64,000 bases of DNA from Alteromonas portus (GCF_005117025.1 NZ_SWCO01000001.1:496001-560000); one strand, 5' to 3'; counted from the first letter of the stretch, positions 1 through 9,369 are shown. Numbers and translations: made by a program. Notes: generated by a model not told the origin, from the sequence alone.

Positions 1-929
1 AGCTTATTCTGAAACTCTCTGATTAAATCGGCATAGGGTGAGCCTAGGCTCTTGTTTTGTTTCAATGGTGTTGGATAAATCAGTACGTTCTTGTCGCTTG
101 GTTGTTCATTTGGCGTGACATCGATTTCTTTAATGTTGAAAAATGAATTGTCATCAGACTCTATCCAGCTAATCGAACCGTGAAGTTTGAACAGATAAAC
201 CATGTTTTCCAATGGTTCATACTTCTCAACACTAGGATCAACCTTTCTGGAAAAGGTATAAGAGAATCTTGCAGGGTTAAATGTGCGAGAGAGGCCGCTG
301 CTAAACCCATTATTGTAGTTGATGTTGAGAAATCCCAACGCTGTCTCACTCAGCAAATCATTGTTAGTAGTAAATACGTTAACTCTGGCCAAATCTTTGT
401 TTCTGAGAGCCAATTTCTGGTAGAGTTTTTTATACAAGTCGAGCGAAAGCTCGGCCTGCGCGGAAGTACAATCAATATTTATAGATGAGTAGATCTCAGA
501 CTCAATAAGGTTGATTAGGAAATCATTGAGACTATCTTTTTGACCTACACCTTTTTGGTATTCACGCTTTGAGTACAGCGTGCCAAGTATGTTTTCAAGG
601 TTGTTTGGAGAAACATCTTTAGCAGATTTGAAAAGGTTTTTTAAATCATCATGTGACAGCTCGTCTTGATGAAAAGCTAACTGCGTCATAGTTTGCTGAG
701 CTTCTACCCGTTCAGTCACATTTTTAATGAGGGGGGCCATTGCTGGTATGGCGTCAGAACTTGCGCCAGCGCCCAACAAAAAGTGAAGATTTTTAATGTT
801 GGTAAGATCAGAGAGTTTGCTCCTGATTTTCTCGATACCGTCTTGAACACTATCGTTCTCACCAAATAAGCTCTCCTGTCCTTGTCTAAATATAAGGTAG
901 TCTTTTGCTAATTTTTTATCTTCACTCAT
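1..929 (-). CDS. SIR2-like NAD-binding protein, C terminus cut off by the window edge
   Basis: I translated this frame by hand from an ATG at 929 and it stays open to base 1, giving about 309 residues with no stop. It has the SIR2-like motifs in order: FLLGAGAS around residue 50, an FTTNND stretch in the middle, KLHGSISW near residue 265, and IYPTPLK close to the window edge. These are typical of SIR2-like proteins of bacterial antiphage systems, which cleave or bind NAD; catalysis here is inferred from the family. A strong ribosome site (aaggag) precedes the start, and the start lies 14 bases after the hsdS stop, so it is probably the next gene of the hsd operon. A HerA-like ATPase or HsdR could follow to the left; neither is visible. 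Confidence 0.8.
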   Translation of the reverse strand, partial: MSEDKKLAKDYLIFRQGQESLFGENDSVQDGIEKIRSKLSDLTNIKNLHFLLGAGASSDAIPAMAPLIKNVTERVEAQQTMTQLAFHQDELSHDDLKNLFKSAKDVSPNNLENILGTLYSKREYQKGVGQKDSLNDFLINLIESEIYSSINIDCTSAQAELSLDLYKKLYQKLALRNKDLARVNVFTTNNDLLSETALGFLNINYNNGFSSGLSRTFNPARFSYTFSRKVDPSVEKYEPLENMVYLFKLHGSISWIESDDNSFFNIKEIDVTPNEQPSDKNVLIYPTPLKQNKSLGSPYADLIREFQNK

Positions 930-943
930 GACATCAACTCCTT

Positions 944-2176
944 TTAATTAACTTTCACTCTGCGCTTACCCGTTAGCAACTGCTGCATTAGCGCTTTTTT
1001 CTCTTGTTTTAGGTCGGTAAGTTGTCTTTCTAACATTCTCAAAGATTCATCTGCGTTGTTTAGAACATTTGCAATTTTGACCTGCTCTTCATATGAGGGA
1101 ATGTAGACTTTTAGTCCAGAAACATCAGAAGAGTTGATAGCTGGGTAATTAGAACCAACGACGAGGGCATTTATTTGTCCTGTGATATGACAGCTAAATA
1201 TGTAGTGGTAAAGGTAGTCACCTGATACTTGCTTCTTTGGGGTTAAAACGGAAAAACCTGTAGAGGCAATCATGCCGTCGTGTTCTTTTTTAACCTTTGC
1301 AAAGCCTTGTAGGTTTGGCCGTACTGTCGCTAATAAAATATCACCGTCACTAATTACTCTTCTTGCTCTTGATGGTGATGATGAAAACTGATGTTTTTCC
1401 AGCGTTTGAGAAATTTTTCCCGTTTCGACATCAGACAAGGAAATGTAATTAAATTCATAGTCATTGGGCGTTTTTTTACCCAATGAGTTTTTATCTATAT
1501 TTGCGAGTTCGCCCATACTAAGCCGCATAAACTCACCCTCAAACGGCTTGCCAGAATCATCTAGTAGGCGTTTTTTGCCTGTGAGCAGTTGTTGCATCAG
1601 GGCTTTTTTCTGCTGCTTGCTGTTGTCGATTAGGCACTCGGTGGTGCTAATCGCTTTATCCCAGGTAGATATGATTTCGGCGATTTTGCGTTGTTCATCG
1701 ATGGGAGGTAATAGGCAGACCACAGATTTTAGTTTATCTGGAGACGTATGCTTAACTTTTGTTCCTGTAGATTGCGAAGAAATCTGTTTGCGAGCATAAG
1801 GAGCATTAAACGTGAGATAAAGAAACTCTTTAGTTATTTGTTCATGAGCCTCAATGACGATTTTTCCCAAACGTTGGTTGTGCAAATAAACATTACTTTT
1901 TGGCACAAACAAGGTGCTTCCTAGCAACCCTGCTGCTTGTTCAGTCATAGCAACTAATAACTCACCTTTCGATAGCAAATATAAGTCAGGGATCTCGCCA
2001 ACATAGTACTTAGTCTTCGCTCCTTGGTCTCTGTAGCCACCAACTTCGTAAAAACTGCCGGGAGTCAAAAGGATATAGTCACCAGACTCACTAAAGTATT
2101 CACTTTTAAAGGCAAACCCATGTTTGATGCTAATAAAAGTAGATAGGTCTGTTTTTCGCCATCCATTAGGCACCAT
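944..2176 (-). CDS. hsdS: Type I restriction-modification specificity subunit HsdS
   Basis: At 410 residues this is a full-length HsdS with two target recognition domains (about 1-160 and 215-375), each followed by a helical spacer. The two spacers share the segment KKALMQQLLTGK, at about residue 190 and again at the C terminus; this internal repeat is the hallmark of HsdS and lets the two half-sites be read by a pseudo-symmetric protein. It directs HsdM to a bipartite DNA site. The start overlaps the end of hsdM by 11 bases (2166-2176), indicating translational coupling. The recognition sequence cannot be read from the protein. Confidence 0.92.
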   Translation of the reverse strand: MVPNGWRKTDLSTFISIKHGFAFKSEYFSESGDYILLTPGSFYEVGGYRDQGAKTKYYVGEIPDLYLLSKGELLVAMTEQAAGLLGSTLFVPKSNVYLHNQRLGKIVIEAHEQITKEFLYLTFNAPYARKQISSQSTGTKVKHTSPDKLKSVVCLLPPIDEQRKIAEIISTWDKAISTTECLIDNSKQQKKALMQQLLTGKKRLLDDSGKPFEGEFMRLSMGELANIDKNSLGKKTPNDYEFNYISLSDVETGKISQTLEKHQFSSSPSRARRVISDGDILLATVRPNLQGFAKVKKEHDGMIASTGFSVLTPKKQVSGDYLYHYIFSCHITGQINALVVGSNYPAINSSDVSGLKVYIPSYEEQVKIANVLNNADESLRMLERQLTDLKQEKKALMQQLLTGKRRVKVN

Positions 2177-3719
2177 AACCCAACTCCTTTAAATAACCTT
2201 CCATTTCTGTTTCAAGGGCTTGTAGTTCGTTTTTCAGTTGAACACGTTCGTTACGCACCGCAACCAAATCAATTTCGGCTTCTTCTTCAAAGGTATCCAC
2301 ATAGCGAGGGATGTTGAGGTTAAAATCGTTCTCTTTGATATCTTCGAAACTGGCTAGATAGGCGTACTTGTCAATGCTTTCACGGGCTTTGTAGGTGTTG
2401 ATGATCTTCCGGATATTGTCTGGTGTTAATTGGTTTTGGTTTTTGCCTGATTTGAACTCGCGGCTGGCATCGATAAACAGCACGTTGTTATCGGTTTTGT
2501 GCTTCTTGAAAATCAGGATGGCAGCAGGAATGCCAGTTCCAAAGAATAATTTCTCTGGCAGGCCAATCACGGTATCCAGCAGGTTTTCTTCAATCAATTG
2601 CTGACGAATCTTTCCTTCAGATGATGCGCGGAAAAGTACGCCGTGTGGCACAACCACGCCCATTCTGCCAGTCTCAGGTTTGAGGGTTTCGACCATGTGG
2701 CTGATAAAGGCATAGTCTCCCTTGGTCTTCGGAGGAATCCCCCTTCTGAATCGGCCAAAATGATCATTGCTCGCGTCTTCAAATCCCCATTTGTCCAGAC
2801 TAAACGGAGGGTTTGCGGTTACCACATCAAAATGAATTAAGCCTGAACCGTCTTTTTCTTTTAATAGTGGATTACGGATTGTGTCTCCCCATTCAATGCG
2901 ATGGTTGTCCTCTCCGTGAAGAAACATATTCATTTTTGCCAGGGCCCAGGTCGAACCGATGGCTTCCTGCCCGAAGAGGGCGTATTTCTTTGAGCCTGAA
3001 TTCTTGCGCACGATTGCACCACACTTCATTAGCAAAGAACCTGAGCCGCAAGCCGGGTCACATATTTGGTCACCTTCTTGCGGGTCTAGCACTGCTGCCA
3101 GTAAGTCGGATACTTCTGGTGGTGTATAGAATTCTCCTGCGGAGCGGCCGCTACCAGCGGCAAAGTGCTTAATCAGGTATTCATAAGCGTTACCAATTAA
3201 GTCTAATCCGCCTACTCGACTTGGGCGAAAGTCTAACGAATCTTTCGCAAAATCTTCTAACAGATGACGTAGCAGTTCGTTCTTTTGTTTTTCTGGACCT
3301 AGCTTATCTGTGTTGAACATAATGTCCTGAAACACATTCTTTAGCTTGCCACCGTTGGCTTCTTCAATCGCGTGAAGGGCCTGATCTATGCGTTGGCCAT
3401 TGCCAGCCTGGTGACGTTGCTCATGTAAATCCCAAAAGCTAGTTCCAGTTGGCAACACAAAGCGCTGTTTACCCATCATTGCATTGATGAGGTCTGGGTT
3501 ATCGCCATACTGTTCGGTTAGCTTGTTGTACTCATCGCGATATACGTCAGAGATGTATTTGAGAAACAACATGGTAAGCACGAAGTCTTTGTATGTATCG
3601 GCACTGATAACGCCTCTGAACGTGTCACAGGCGGCCCATACAGCTTTGTTTACTTCAGGTTGAACAATGGTGTCCAGTTGATCAATCAGTTCATTTGAGT
3701 TGTTTGCTGAATCTGTCAT
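2166..3719 (-). CDS. hsdM: Type I restriction-modification DNA methyltransferase HsdM
   Basis: The 517 residues match the usual HsdM length. An N-terminal helical HsdM_N domain (about 20-160) precedes an N6-adenine methyltransferase domain. The S-adenosylmethionine motif is DPACGSG at about residue 221 and the catalytic motif IV is NPPF at about residue 303. A charged C-terminal helix (about 475-515) should contact HsdS. It methylates adenines at sites chosen by HsdS and forms the M2S core of the restriction complex. It lies between a half-size S-like protein upstream (8 bp gap) and HsdS downstream (11 bp overlap). No hsdR is visible; it may lie left of the window. Confidence 0.95.
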   Translation of the reverse strand: MTDSANNSNELIDQLDTIVQPEVNKAVWAACDTFRGVISADTYKDFVLTMLFLKYISDVYRDEYNKLTEQYGDNPDLINAMMGKQRFVLPTGTSFWDLHEQRHQAGNGQRIDQALHAIEEANGGKLKNVFQDIMFNTDKLGPEKQKNELLRHLLEDFAKDSLDFRPSRVGGLDLIGNAYEYLIKHFAAGSGRSAGEFYTPPEVSDLLAAVLDPQEGDQICDPACGSGSLLMKCGAIVRKNSGSKKYALFGQEAIGSTWALAKMNMFLHGEDNHRIEWGDTIRNPLLKEKDGSGLIHFDVVTANPPFSLDKWGFEDASNDHFGRFRRGIPPKTKGDYAFISHMVETLKPETGRMGVVVPHGVLFRASSEGKIRQQLIEENLLDTVIGLPEKLFFGTGIPAAILIFKKHKTDNNVLFIDASREFKSGKNQNQLTPDNIRKIINTYKARESIDKYAYLASFEDIKENDFNLNIPRYVDTFEEEAEIDLVAVRNERVQLKNELQALETEMEGYLKELGYGA

Positions 3720-3727
3720 ATATTTTC

Positions 3728-4336
3728 CTAAACTCGGCCTGTGCCGCTGTGCGGCTCTAATTCATTTTTCGCGATGGCATTGATTTGTTGTTGTCGATTC
3801 TCAATCAATCTTTGCAATGTCTTTTTCTCGTTCAATGCACATAGTTGCATTGAGATTAATTGGCGCTGCCTTTCTATATTGGGCAACACTAAGGGAGTAT
3901 CTTCAAGAACCTGCTTTCGAATACTGACGTACAGCGATCCCTCAGCACTATTAAAAAAATACCGTTGCGCTGGTATTTGGTTAAGCTGCCAGGCAATAAA
4001 GGCCGGTAAAGCAATGATGTGTTTCTTAGGTTTTACCCTTACTAAAAAAAAGTGAGGGGAGCACACTGATTGTCCGGGTAACGCACCTTCTTCAACGAAC
4101 GCGGCATAGTGCTTTGCACCTTTAGCGACGAACAAAATGTCGTCTTTTTGCAACCAATCCGGCTTTTTACGCCCGGCTAGAAATGTTCTCACCAAGTTCG
4201 AACCATTCACTTCGCCTGAGTCATTGGTATCACGTACTTGAACCACATGGACATCGCCATCCTCGTCGCCCTTTATTGAGCCTCTAAAAGGGTGGCCAAG
4301 GCGTATATCGGCAATATCTTTGAGTTTGAAACCCAT
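3728..4336 (-). CDS. Half-size HsdS-like protein with a single target recognition domain
   Basis: This 202-residue protein opens with KLKDIADIRLGHPFRGSI, the characteristic beginning of a type I target recognition domain. It continues to a segment (PNIERQRQLISMQL, about residues 150-165) like the end of such a domain plus the start of the helical spacer. It is about half a normal HsdS and has one recognition domain, not two. It is the first gene of the operon, 8 bp ahead of hsdM. Known half-S proteins can dimerise to make a symmetric specificity unit, so it may give the methyltransferase an alternative target or regulate it; that is inference. It ends cleanly with a stop and shows no frameshift. 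Confidence 0.7.
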   Translation of the reverse strand: MGFKLKDIADIRLGHPFRGSIKGDEDGDVHVVQVRDTNDSGEVNGSNLVRTFLAGRKKPDWLQKDDILFVAKGAKHYAAFVEEGALPGQSVCSPHFFLVRVKPKKHIIALPAFIAWQLNQIPAQRYFFNSAEGSLYVSIRKQVLEDTPLVLPNIERQRQLISMQLCALNEKKTLQRLIENRQQQINAIAKNELEPHSGTGRV

Positions 4337-4420
4337 AAATTTACCTTTTTAATCAATAGGAAAGAAAAACCTAAGAGCGTGTCCGCTCGAAGATTTTCCA
4401 CACTTAATATACCACTTTTT

Positions 4421-4449
4421 ATATTGTATGGCGTTTGTCACTGAGTCAA
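4421..4449 (-). promoter_or_regulatory. Candidate sigma-70 promoter of the hsd operon
   Basis: On the minus strand TTGACT (4444-4449) is followed after 17 bases by CAATAT (4421-4426). It lies about 90 bases ahead of the first operon gene. The -35 box is good and the -10 box is weak. Confidence 0.35.
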
Positions 4450-4483
4450 GTGAAAGTGCAGTATTTAAATGCTGCAAACACTA

Positions 4484-4512
4484 TTGACGTTTAAGTTTTT
4501 GCTAACTATATT
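4484..4512 (+). promoter_or_regulatory. Sigma-70 promoter of the recombinase module
   Basis: TTGACG (4484-4489), a 17-base spacer and TATATT (4507-4512) make a near-consensus promoter. The predicted transcript would begin near 4519, only about 8 bases before the ATG at 4527. Translation would therefore be close to leaderless, or would use the second ATG at 4548. Confidence 0.55.
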
Positions 4513-4526
4513 TTTGCAGTATTTTA

Positions 4527-5942
4527 ATGGAGCAGATTTTTAACGTAATGAAAAATTGTCTTTTAGTGCCAATGCCAAACGGAAAATCAAGACTGATTGA
4601 TGTGAGAAAGCCATCGGATTCAATGCCCATAGATGTTTTTACACAATACCAGGACAAACTTTTTGAGAGATACCCCTCGCAACAAACTCGAGTTGCGTAC
4701 AGAGGCCATGTAGCTCGCTTCATAGATTACTTAATTGAGTGTGGAGTACTACTGTCTGAGCTTGTTCCCGAAGAAAGTGTCTTGAACGAGGTTGTCCATG
4801 ATTATCCAGAGCTTTTAGAGAAAGCAGAAAAAAGTAGTAAGTTGTACTTACAGCAAGCTGCCAAGTCGCTTGGTCGTAAGCCTCTGAAATCAACAAGTGA
4901 AGCACTGGCAGCGATAAATTACTTTTTAGAATTCGTTGTTGATCTTGCTGAAAATACTAAGAGTTATGTCGCCGAAGTTCTAGGTGAAAAGCCTGATGGT
5001 AATGTTGAGCTTTTTGCAGCACTAAAGCACGAAAAGTCGGTTTCTATGCATGAAATTAGGAGAATACAGCAGAATTCAATTCTCGGCGCAAATCTTAGAA
5101 AAATTAAAAAGTTTCGAAGAGGTTCTCGTTTACAGCAAGTTGGCAAATCTCAAAACAAACGAAAAGGCTCTGCGAAAGATTTTCCGATCGAGCACATCGA
5201 AGAGTTGCTGTTACGCACCGAAAACATTCGTGACAGAGCGTTTTGGGCGTTAATGGCTGGGGGAGGCCTCAGACAAAGCGAAGCACTCGTCTTAAAATGG
5301 GACTTAGTAGACTTCGAAAATAAACGCATTCGAATTGAGGACCCCAATAACTTAAGAGGATCGCATGATTATCATAGTTCGCATAAGTTAGCTTGGAAGG
5401 GAAGAGAGACTGCGAATGTATACCTGCTTCCGATTTTGAAAGATATCCTTTTTGATGCACTCCTCAAGCTAAAATACCAACCACCATTTTCGTCTGATGG
5501 CTTAGTTTTTCTGAAAGAAACTGACGATGAATATGGGCAACCACTTTTTGAGGCGCAAAACAAAACGCTAAATGAAGCATTCAGAGCCGCTCAAAATCGT
5601 ATTGGGTTAGATCTAGAGCTTACGCTTCACTCGCTTCGCCATTTATATGGCGTATTTCTTAAAAATGACTTTCCCGACTTCGAACGAGGGCAAATAGGCC
5701 TTTCAGATTCCGAAGTACAGCTAATGATGGGACACGCATCACCATTTTCAACTGCGATATATGCACGTCAAAGACAAGACAAGATTCTGATGAAAATGGA
5801 AATCTTGGACCGAGAGTTACGTGGAGAACAGCCAGAAAACTTAAATCAAATGGTCGCAAAATGGCATTTGGACAAAGCAATGCAACTGACTGAATCAGTT
5901 GAACTTAATTCCTGTTTGCCTACGCGCCACTTTGCAGTTTGA
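4527..5942 (+). CDS. Tyrosine recombinase, first protein of a mobile recombinase module (GmtY-like)
   Basis: A 471-residue site-specific recombinase. The N-terminal half contains an arm/core-binding-like segment (about 30-165). The C-terminal catalytic domain shows the full set of tyrosine recombinase residues: Arg about 249 (GGGLRQSE), His368-x-x-Arg371 (HSLRH), His403 (GHAS) and Tyr412 (TAIYA). It should cut and rejoin DNA through a covalent 3'-phosphotyrosine link. It starts a colinear five-gene set. Size and the following giant second recombinase resemble the gamma-mobile-trio (GmtY/GmtZ/GmtX) and Tn554 (TnpA/TnpB/TnpC) layouts; assignment to the former is from memory of family architecture. 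No convincing ribosome site precedes the first ATG; an ATG at 4548 is an alternative. Confidence 0.85.
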   Translation: MEQIFNVMKNCLLVPMPNGKSRLIDVRKPSDSMPIDVFTQYQDKLFERYPSQQTRVAYRGHVARFIDYLIECGVLLSELVPEESVLNEVVHDYPELLEKAEKSSKLYLQQAAKSLGRKPLKSTSEALAAINYFLEFVVDLAENTKSYVAEVLGEKPDGNVELFAALKHEKSVSMHEIRRIQQNSILGANLRKIKKFRRGSRLQQVGKSQNKRKGSAKDFPIEHIEELLLRTENIRDRAFWALMAGGGLRQSEALVLKWDLVDFENKRIRIEDPNNLRGSHDYHSSHKLAWKGRETANVYLLPILKDILFDALLKLKYQPPFSSDGLVFLKETDDEYGQPLFEAQNKTLNEAFRAAQNRIGLDLELTLHSLRHLYGVFLKNDFPDFERGQIGLSDSEVQLMMGHASPFSTAIYARQRQDKILMKMEILDRELRGEQPENLNQMVAKWHLDKAMQLTESVELNSCLPTRHFAV

Positions 5943-5997
5943 GTGAATAGAAAGCCTTTCGTGTTACTCCACCTAATTATATTTAAGGACTTTACCA

Positions 5998-8900
5998 GTG
6001 ATTAATACTGCTGATGAATTGATTGTTACCAATGCTAATTTATTTCCTGATGATTTCTCTCTTCGACTAAAGGAAATACTCTCAGCATTAGAAAGTGTCA
6101 GGGGCAAAGTGCCAGACAATTATGCAGCTCTTTCTAGGGCAGATGATATCGGTCGCAACGCTTTTCAATTTTATGCTACGCAGATTCGCTTTAATGAAGA
6201 AATGTTGCGAGAGTTATATATCGCTTTGTATGTAGAACCATTGGAAAAAGAAGAGCTTGAAAAAATTCTCGATGTTTCGTTTCCTACAGATCGGCATTTT
6301 AAAAGCTTTCGAGAAGGATGCGGACTCCTTTATTTATTTCTGTGGGGGCATAGCGATTTAGTTCTGTCATGGAAGTTCAATCAGAGCTTCTTGCGTTTAG
6401 TGAACTTTGACCATACAGCTTTAATCCCAAATAAACTCTGGTCGTTTACAAATTCTGATAAAAAGTTTAAAGGCAACACTAAGAGATTAATCTTAATGTC
6501 AGATTGGAATTCGGTAGAAGATATATCTCTCAGCGAGGTTTGGGACGCTGTGCGAACAGGGTTTAAAGCTACACAAACTAACACTAACTTTAGGGGAATA
6601 CTTACAGCTGTTTTGCATCACGAAAAATGTCAGTTTTCAGAAAAAAGTCTCAAGGCTTTCGAGGCACTTTCCTCCGCTATGCATTTAGATAAAAGTGGAC
6701 ATATAGCAACACTGAATATAGAGCAGCTCACTGAATATCACTCAGATTTTAAAGCTTACGGAAAGGATCAGAAGCGTAAGCACTACGGAACATTCGTCAG
6801 AAATCCAATTGTCCAAAAATTAAAAAAATTGGCATCAGAAAACAAAGTATTGGAATACTCGGAACTTGTACCACAGAAGAAAAAGAAGTTTTCTGTTCAG
6901 CACGTAAATGGAACCGGGAATTGGTGGGGATTTCTAAATAATATAGATCTTTATCCAGGGCGAGAAAAAATAAGACAATCAGATATGTTCTCTAATTGGA
7001 TTAGTGCAATCGAATATTTCGATTTGTATCAAGTTTCGAGTGGAATAGCGTCTACGACAAATAAAATTAGACGTGGAAATATTTTGGTTCTAGTTGACTA
7101 TGTTTTTCTATATTTACCCTGGTATCAAGAATTAAATAATCATCCGGATATACAAGTTCCATACAAAATATCAGATTTCAAACGATGGGCTTTTTGGTCT
7201 AATGAACCCTTAAAAAAGGCTAAGAATAGACCAGCTCCGCCACTGACAGCGATAGAATTCTACAAGTTAAGAAGATCTAAAGCTACATTATCGTCATTTA
7301 TAAACACATGCAGCGATTTTTTTGACTATGTCATTTCTGAGCACTCTGACAAAGAAAGCTACAATGAATTACTTATCGATAATACATTTGATAATCCTGT
7401 AAAAAAAAACTACGACAAAGAAGGTTCAGGTAAACGGATTTCAACCGATAAAGTCTCTTTTCCTCGAAAAGTCATGCCATTTGTACTTGCTGCATTTGAC
7501 GAGTTCGAATATATAAACTACCGAATTCAGCAGTCGATACTAAATGGTAAGATCGATGGGAAAAGATTTCAAAGTGATCTGATAAAAAATCAAGGAAAAA
7601 TAATACTTTCTGACTTGGGGTTAAGCTTTAAGTTAAAAATTGACGGTAATATAATTGAGGTTGACGAAATCCCATCACTGCTCAGTCTTGTTGAACTAGA
7701 AGAAAACGGAGAGATGAGAGTTTATGCATTTAACAGTGCATTTAGAATGTTAAGAACAGCTATCCATATTGGTAGTAGGATACAAAATACCCAATGGTTA
7801 GATATAACGTTGTTCGATCAATTCAATACTTCAATAGAACAATACTTTTCAAATTTACATATTACTGTAGATAAAACAAATCCGCATCGAGAGGTAGCTA
7901 TACCATCTCACGTATTTAAATCACTGTTGCTCGAAAAAAAGTTTCAACTTGAACAAATTCCGTCAAAGCCAGTATCCACTTTTTATGAAGATAATGAGCA
8001 TGATGGAACCTATCCAAAAGGGATTACCCCTCTTTTCAATAATCCTAGTGTTAATAAGCCTTTTAGTGACAGTGCGTACAAAGAACGTTGGTTGAGGTTT
8101 ATCATGTTTGTAGATTTGGAATACAACAAGTATTGCCGCTCTGCCGGAAGACCAGAGGATTGTCATAGATTTTACTACACTGATTGTCGCAGAAAGAAAG
8201 GTAAAAAAGACAATATCAGAGATCCTAAAATAATTCGTACAAAATATATTGATGCAAAGGGACGTGAGTATGAAACAGTTGCAAGTGAGCTAATCTATCG
8301 ACCTGTTCATACCCCTCATGCTGTGCGAAACACCTACACTGTGATGCGGCGATTTTATGTACGTGATGGAATTCTTATGGCACAGCAAGGCTGGTCCAGT
8401 TCTCAAATGGTTGATCATTATGCTAAGGGAGAGTACGAACAAGACCGACTTGAAAGATTAGAAGCCGCAGACAAAGCAATAAGAAACGGGCTTACTTTCA
8501 GAGAGCTGAAAGAACAGACTAAATTATTAAATGGTGACAATGCGATTAAGCCAAGCGCTAAACACTCTGCGATGAGAGACGCCCTTAACACTTCGGTTGA
8601 AGGTGCAATAAAGTCGCAGCACTTAATCTCAATTAAAATTCCAGACTTGGGGGAGTATGGTGGCAAAGATGGTATTGAAATTTTTAGAAAATCTCAGAAT
8701 AAAGCAGATATAGCTGTTTTTGATGATTGTGTTTGTCCAGTTGGGGGGATGTGTCCAATTGAAGTTTTGAACATAATCAAAGAAGAACGACGATGTGCTA
8801 TATGCCCCATTGCAATGTTTGGTCTTGACCACATTCCGGGTCTAAAAGCCAAGGCTCGTAGTCTAGAATTTGAGTCAAAAAGTAAGCAAAGAGTTTTGAA

Positions 8901-9369
8901 AAATGCAATGCATCGGAATGTTTCTTCACAAACGCTAGAAAACATAGATGACCGTCTTACAAATGATAGGTTAGAAATATCGGCTTGTGTTTTTATCATT
9001 AATACACTTGAGCAGCATGCTAAAAAAGATCAAGCGCAGGGAGAGTATGTTTGTAGAGATCCAGATTTACTCAGAAATGCATTTAAAATTTCTCTAGATT
9101 GCGAAGATGAAATTCAGAGTTTTCTATCTCGCCTTGTTGACGCCAAAGCTTACCCGCAATTCACATCGGGAGACTTTTTAGCAAAAGTTGAAATAGCAGC
9201 GAGAAGATTTGTACATGGTCGTGTTCAATTTGGTGAAGATAGGTTCAGCGAGATTGACGTTGTTGCCGGTCATATAGCTGCAATTATGCGTAAAAATAAA
9301 CTGACTTTTGATGAGTTGAGTAGGTCGGACATACTCCCTCAGTTGAAGGGGCTTACAAATGGGAGCTAA
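5998..9369 (+). CDS. Giant tyrosine recombinase-like protein with cysteine cluster (GmtZ/VPA1269-like)
   Basis: A 1123-residue protein starting at GTG. A long N-terminal region (about 1-500) has no motif I recognise. The central part carries tyrosine recombinase signatures: Arg594 (HIGSRIQN), His774-x-x-Arg777 (HAVRNTY), a Trp799 where the second His normally sits, and Tyr808 (VDHYAKG). Trp at that position is tolerated in some active members. A cysteine cluster follows at C911, C913, C919, C933 and C936 (CVCPVGGMC then CAIC), suggesting a zinc-binding element. I associate this recombinase plus CPVGGxCP motif with the VPA1269/GmtZ family. It lies 55 bp after the first recombinase and overlaps the next gene by 11 bp. 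The gene is notably AT-rich. Confidence 0.75.
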   Translation: MINTADELIVTNANLFPDDFSLRLKEILSALESVRGKVPDNYAALSRADDIGRNAFQFYATQIRFNEEMLRELYIALYVEPLEKEELEKILDVSFPTDRHFKSFREGCGLLYLFLWGHSDLVLSWKFNQSFLRLVNFDHTALIPNKLWSFTNSDKKFKGNTKRLILMSDWNSVEDISLSEVWDAVRTGFKATQTNTNFRGILTAVLHHEKCQFSEKSLKAFEALSSAMHLDKSGHIATLNIEQLTEYHSDFKAYGKDQKRKHYGTFVRNPIVQKLKKLASENKVLEYSELVPQKKKKFSVQHVNGTGNWWGFLNNIDLYPGREKIRQSDMFSNWISAIEYFDLYQVSSGIASTTNKIRRGNILVLVDYVFLYLPWYQELNNHPDIQVPYKISDFKRWAFWSNEPLKKAKNRPAPPLTAIEFYKLRRSKATLSSFINTCSDFFDYVISEHSDKESYNELLIDNTFDNPVKKNYDKEGSGKRISTDKVSFPRKVMPFVLAAFDEFEYINYRIQQSILNGKIDGKRFQSDLIKNQGKIILSDLGLSFKLKIDGNIIEVDEIPSLLSLVELEENGEMRVYAFNSAFRMLRTAIHIGSRIQNTQWLDITLFDQFNTSIEQYFSNLHITVDKTNPHREVAIPSHVFKSLLLEKKFQLEQIPSKPVSTFYEDNEHDGTYPKGITPLFNNPSVNKPFSDSAYKERWLRFIMFVDLEYNKYCRSAGRPEDCHRFYYTDCRRKKGKKDNIRDPKIIRTKYIDAKGREYETVASELIYRPVHTPHAVRNTYTVMRRFYVRDGILMAQQGWSSSQMVDHYAKGEYEQDRLERLEAADKAIRNGLTFRELKEQTKLLNGDNAIKPSAKHSAMRDALNTSVEGAIKSQHLISIKIPDLGEYGGKDGIEIFRKSQNKADIAVFDDCVCPVGGMCPIEVLNIIKEERRCAICPIAMFGLDHIPGLKAKARSLEFESKSKQRVLKNAMHRNVSSQTLENIDDRLTNDRLEISACVFIINTLEQHAKKDQAQGEYVCRDPDLLRNAFKISLDCEDEIQSFLSRLVDAKAYPQFTSGDFLAKVEIAARRFVHGRVQFGEDRFSEIDVVAGHIAAIMRKNKLTFDELSRSDILPQLKGLTNGS

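Noticed and set aside
161..488. Small open frames on both strands at the left edge
   Set aside because: They overlap the continuous SIR2-like frame, which has recognisable motifs and a proper ribosome site.
2395..3172. Plus-strand open frames antisense to hsdM
   Set aside because: hsdM has full methyltransferase motifs on the minus strand; the antisense frames have no motifs or ribosome sites.
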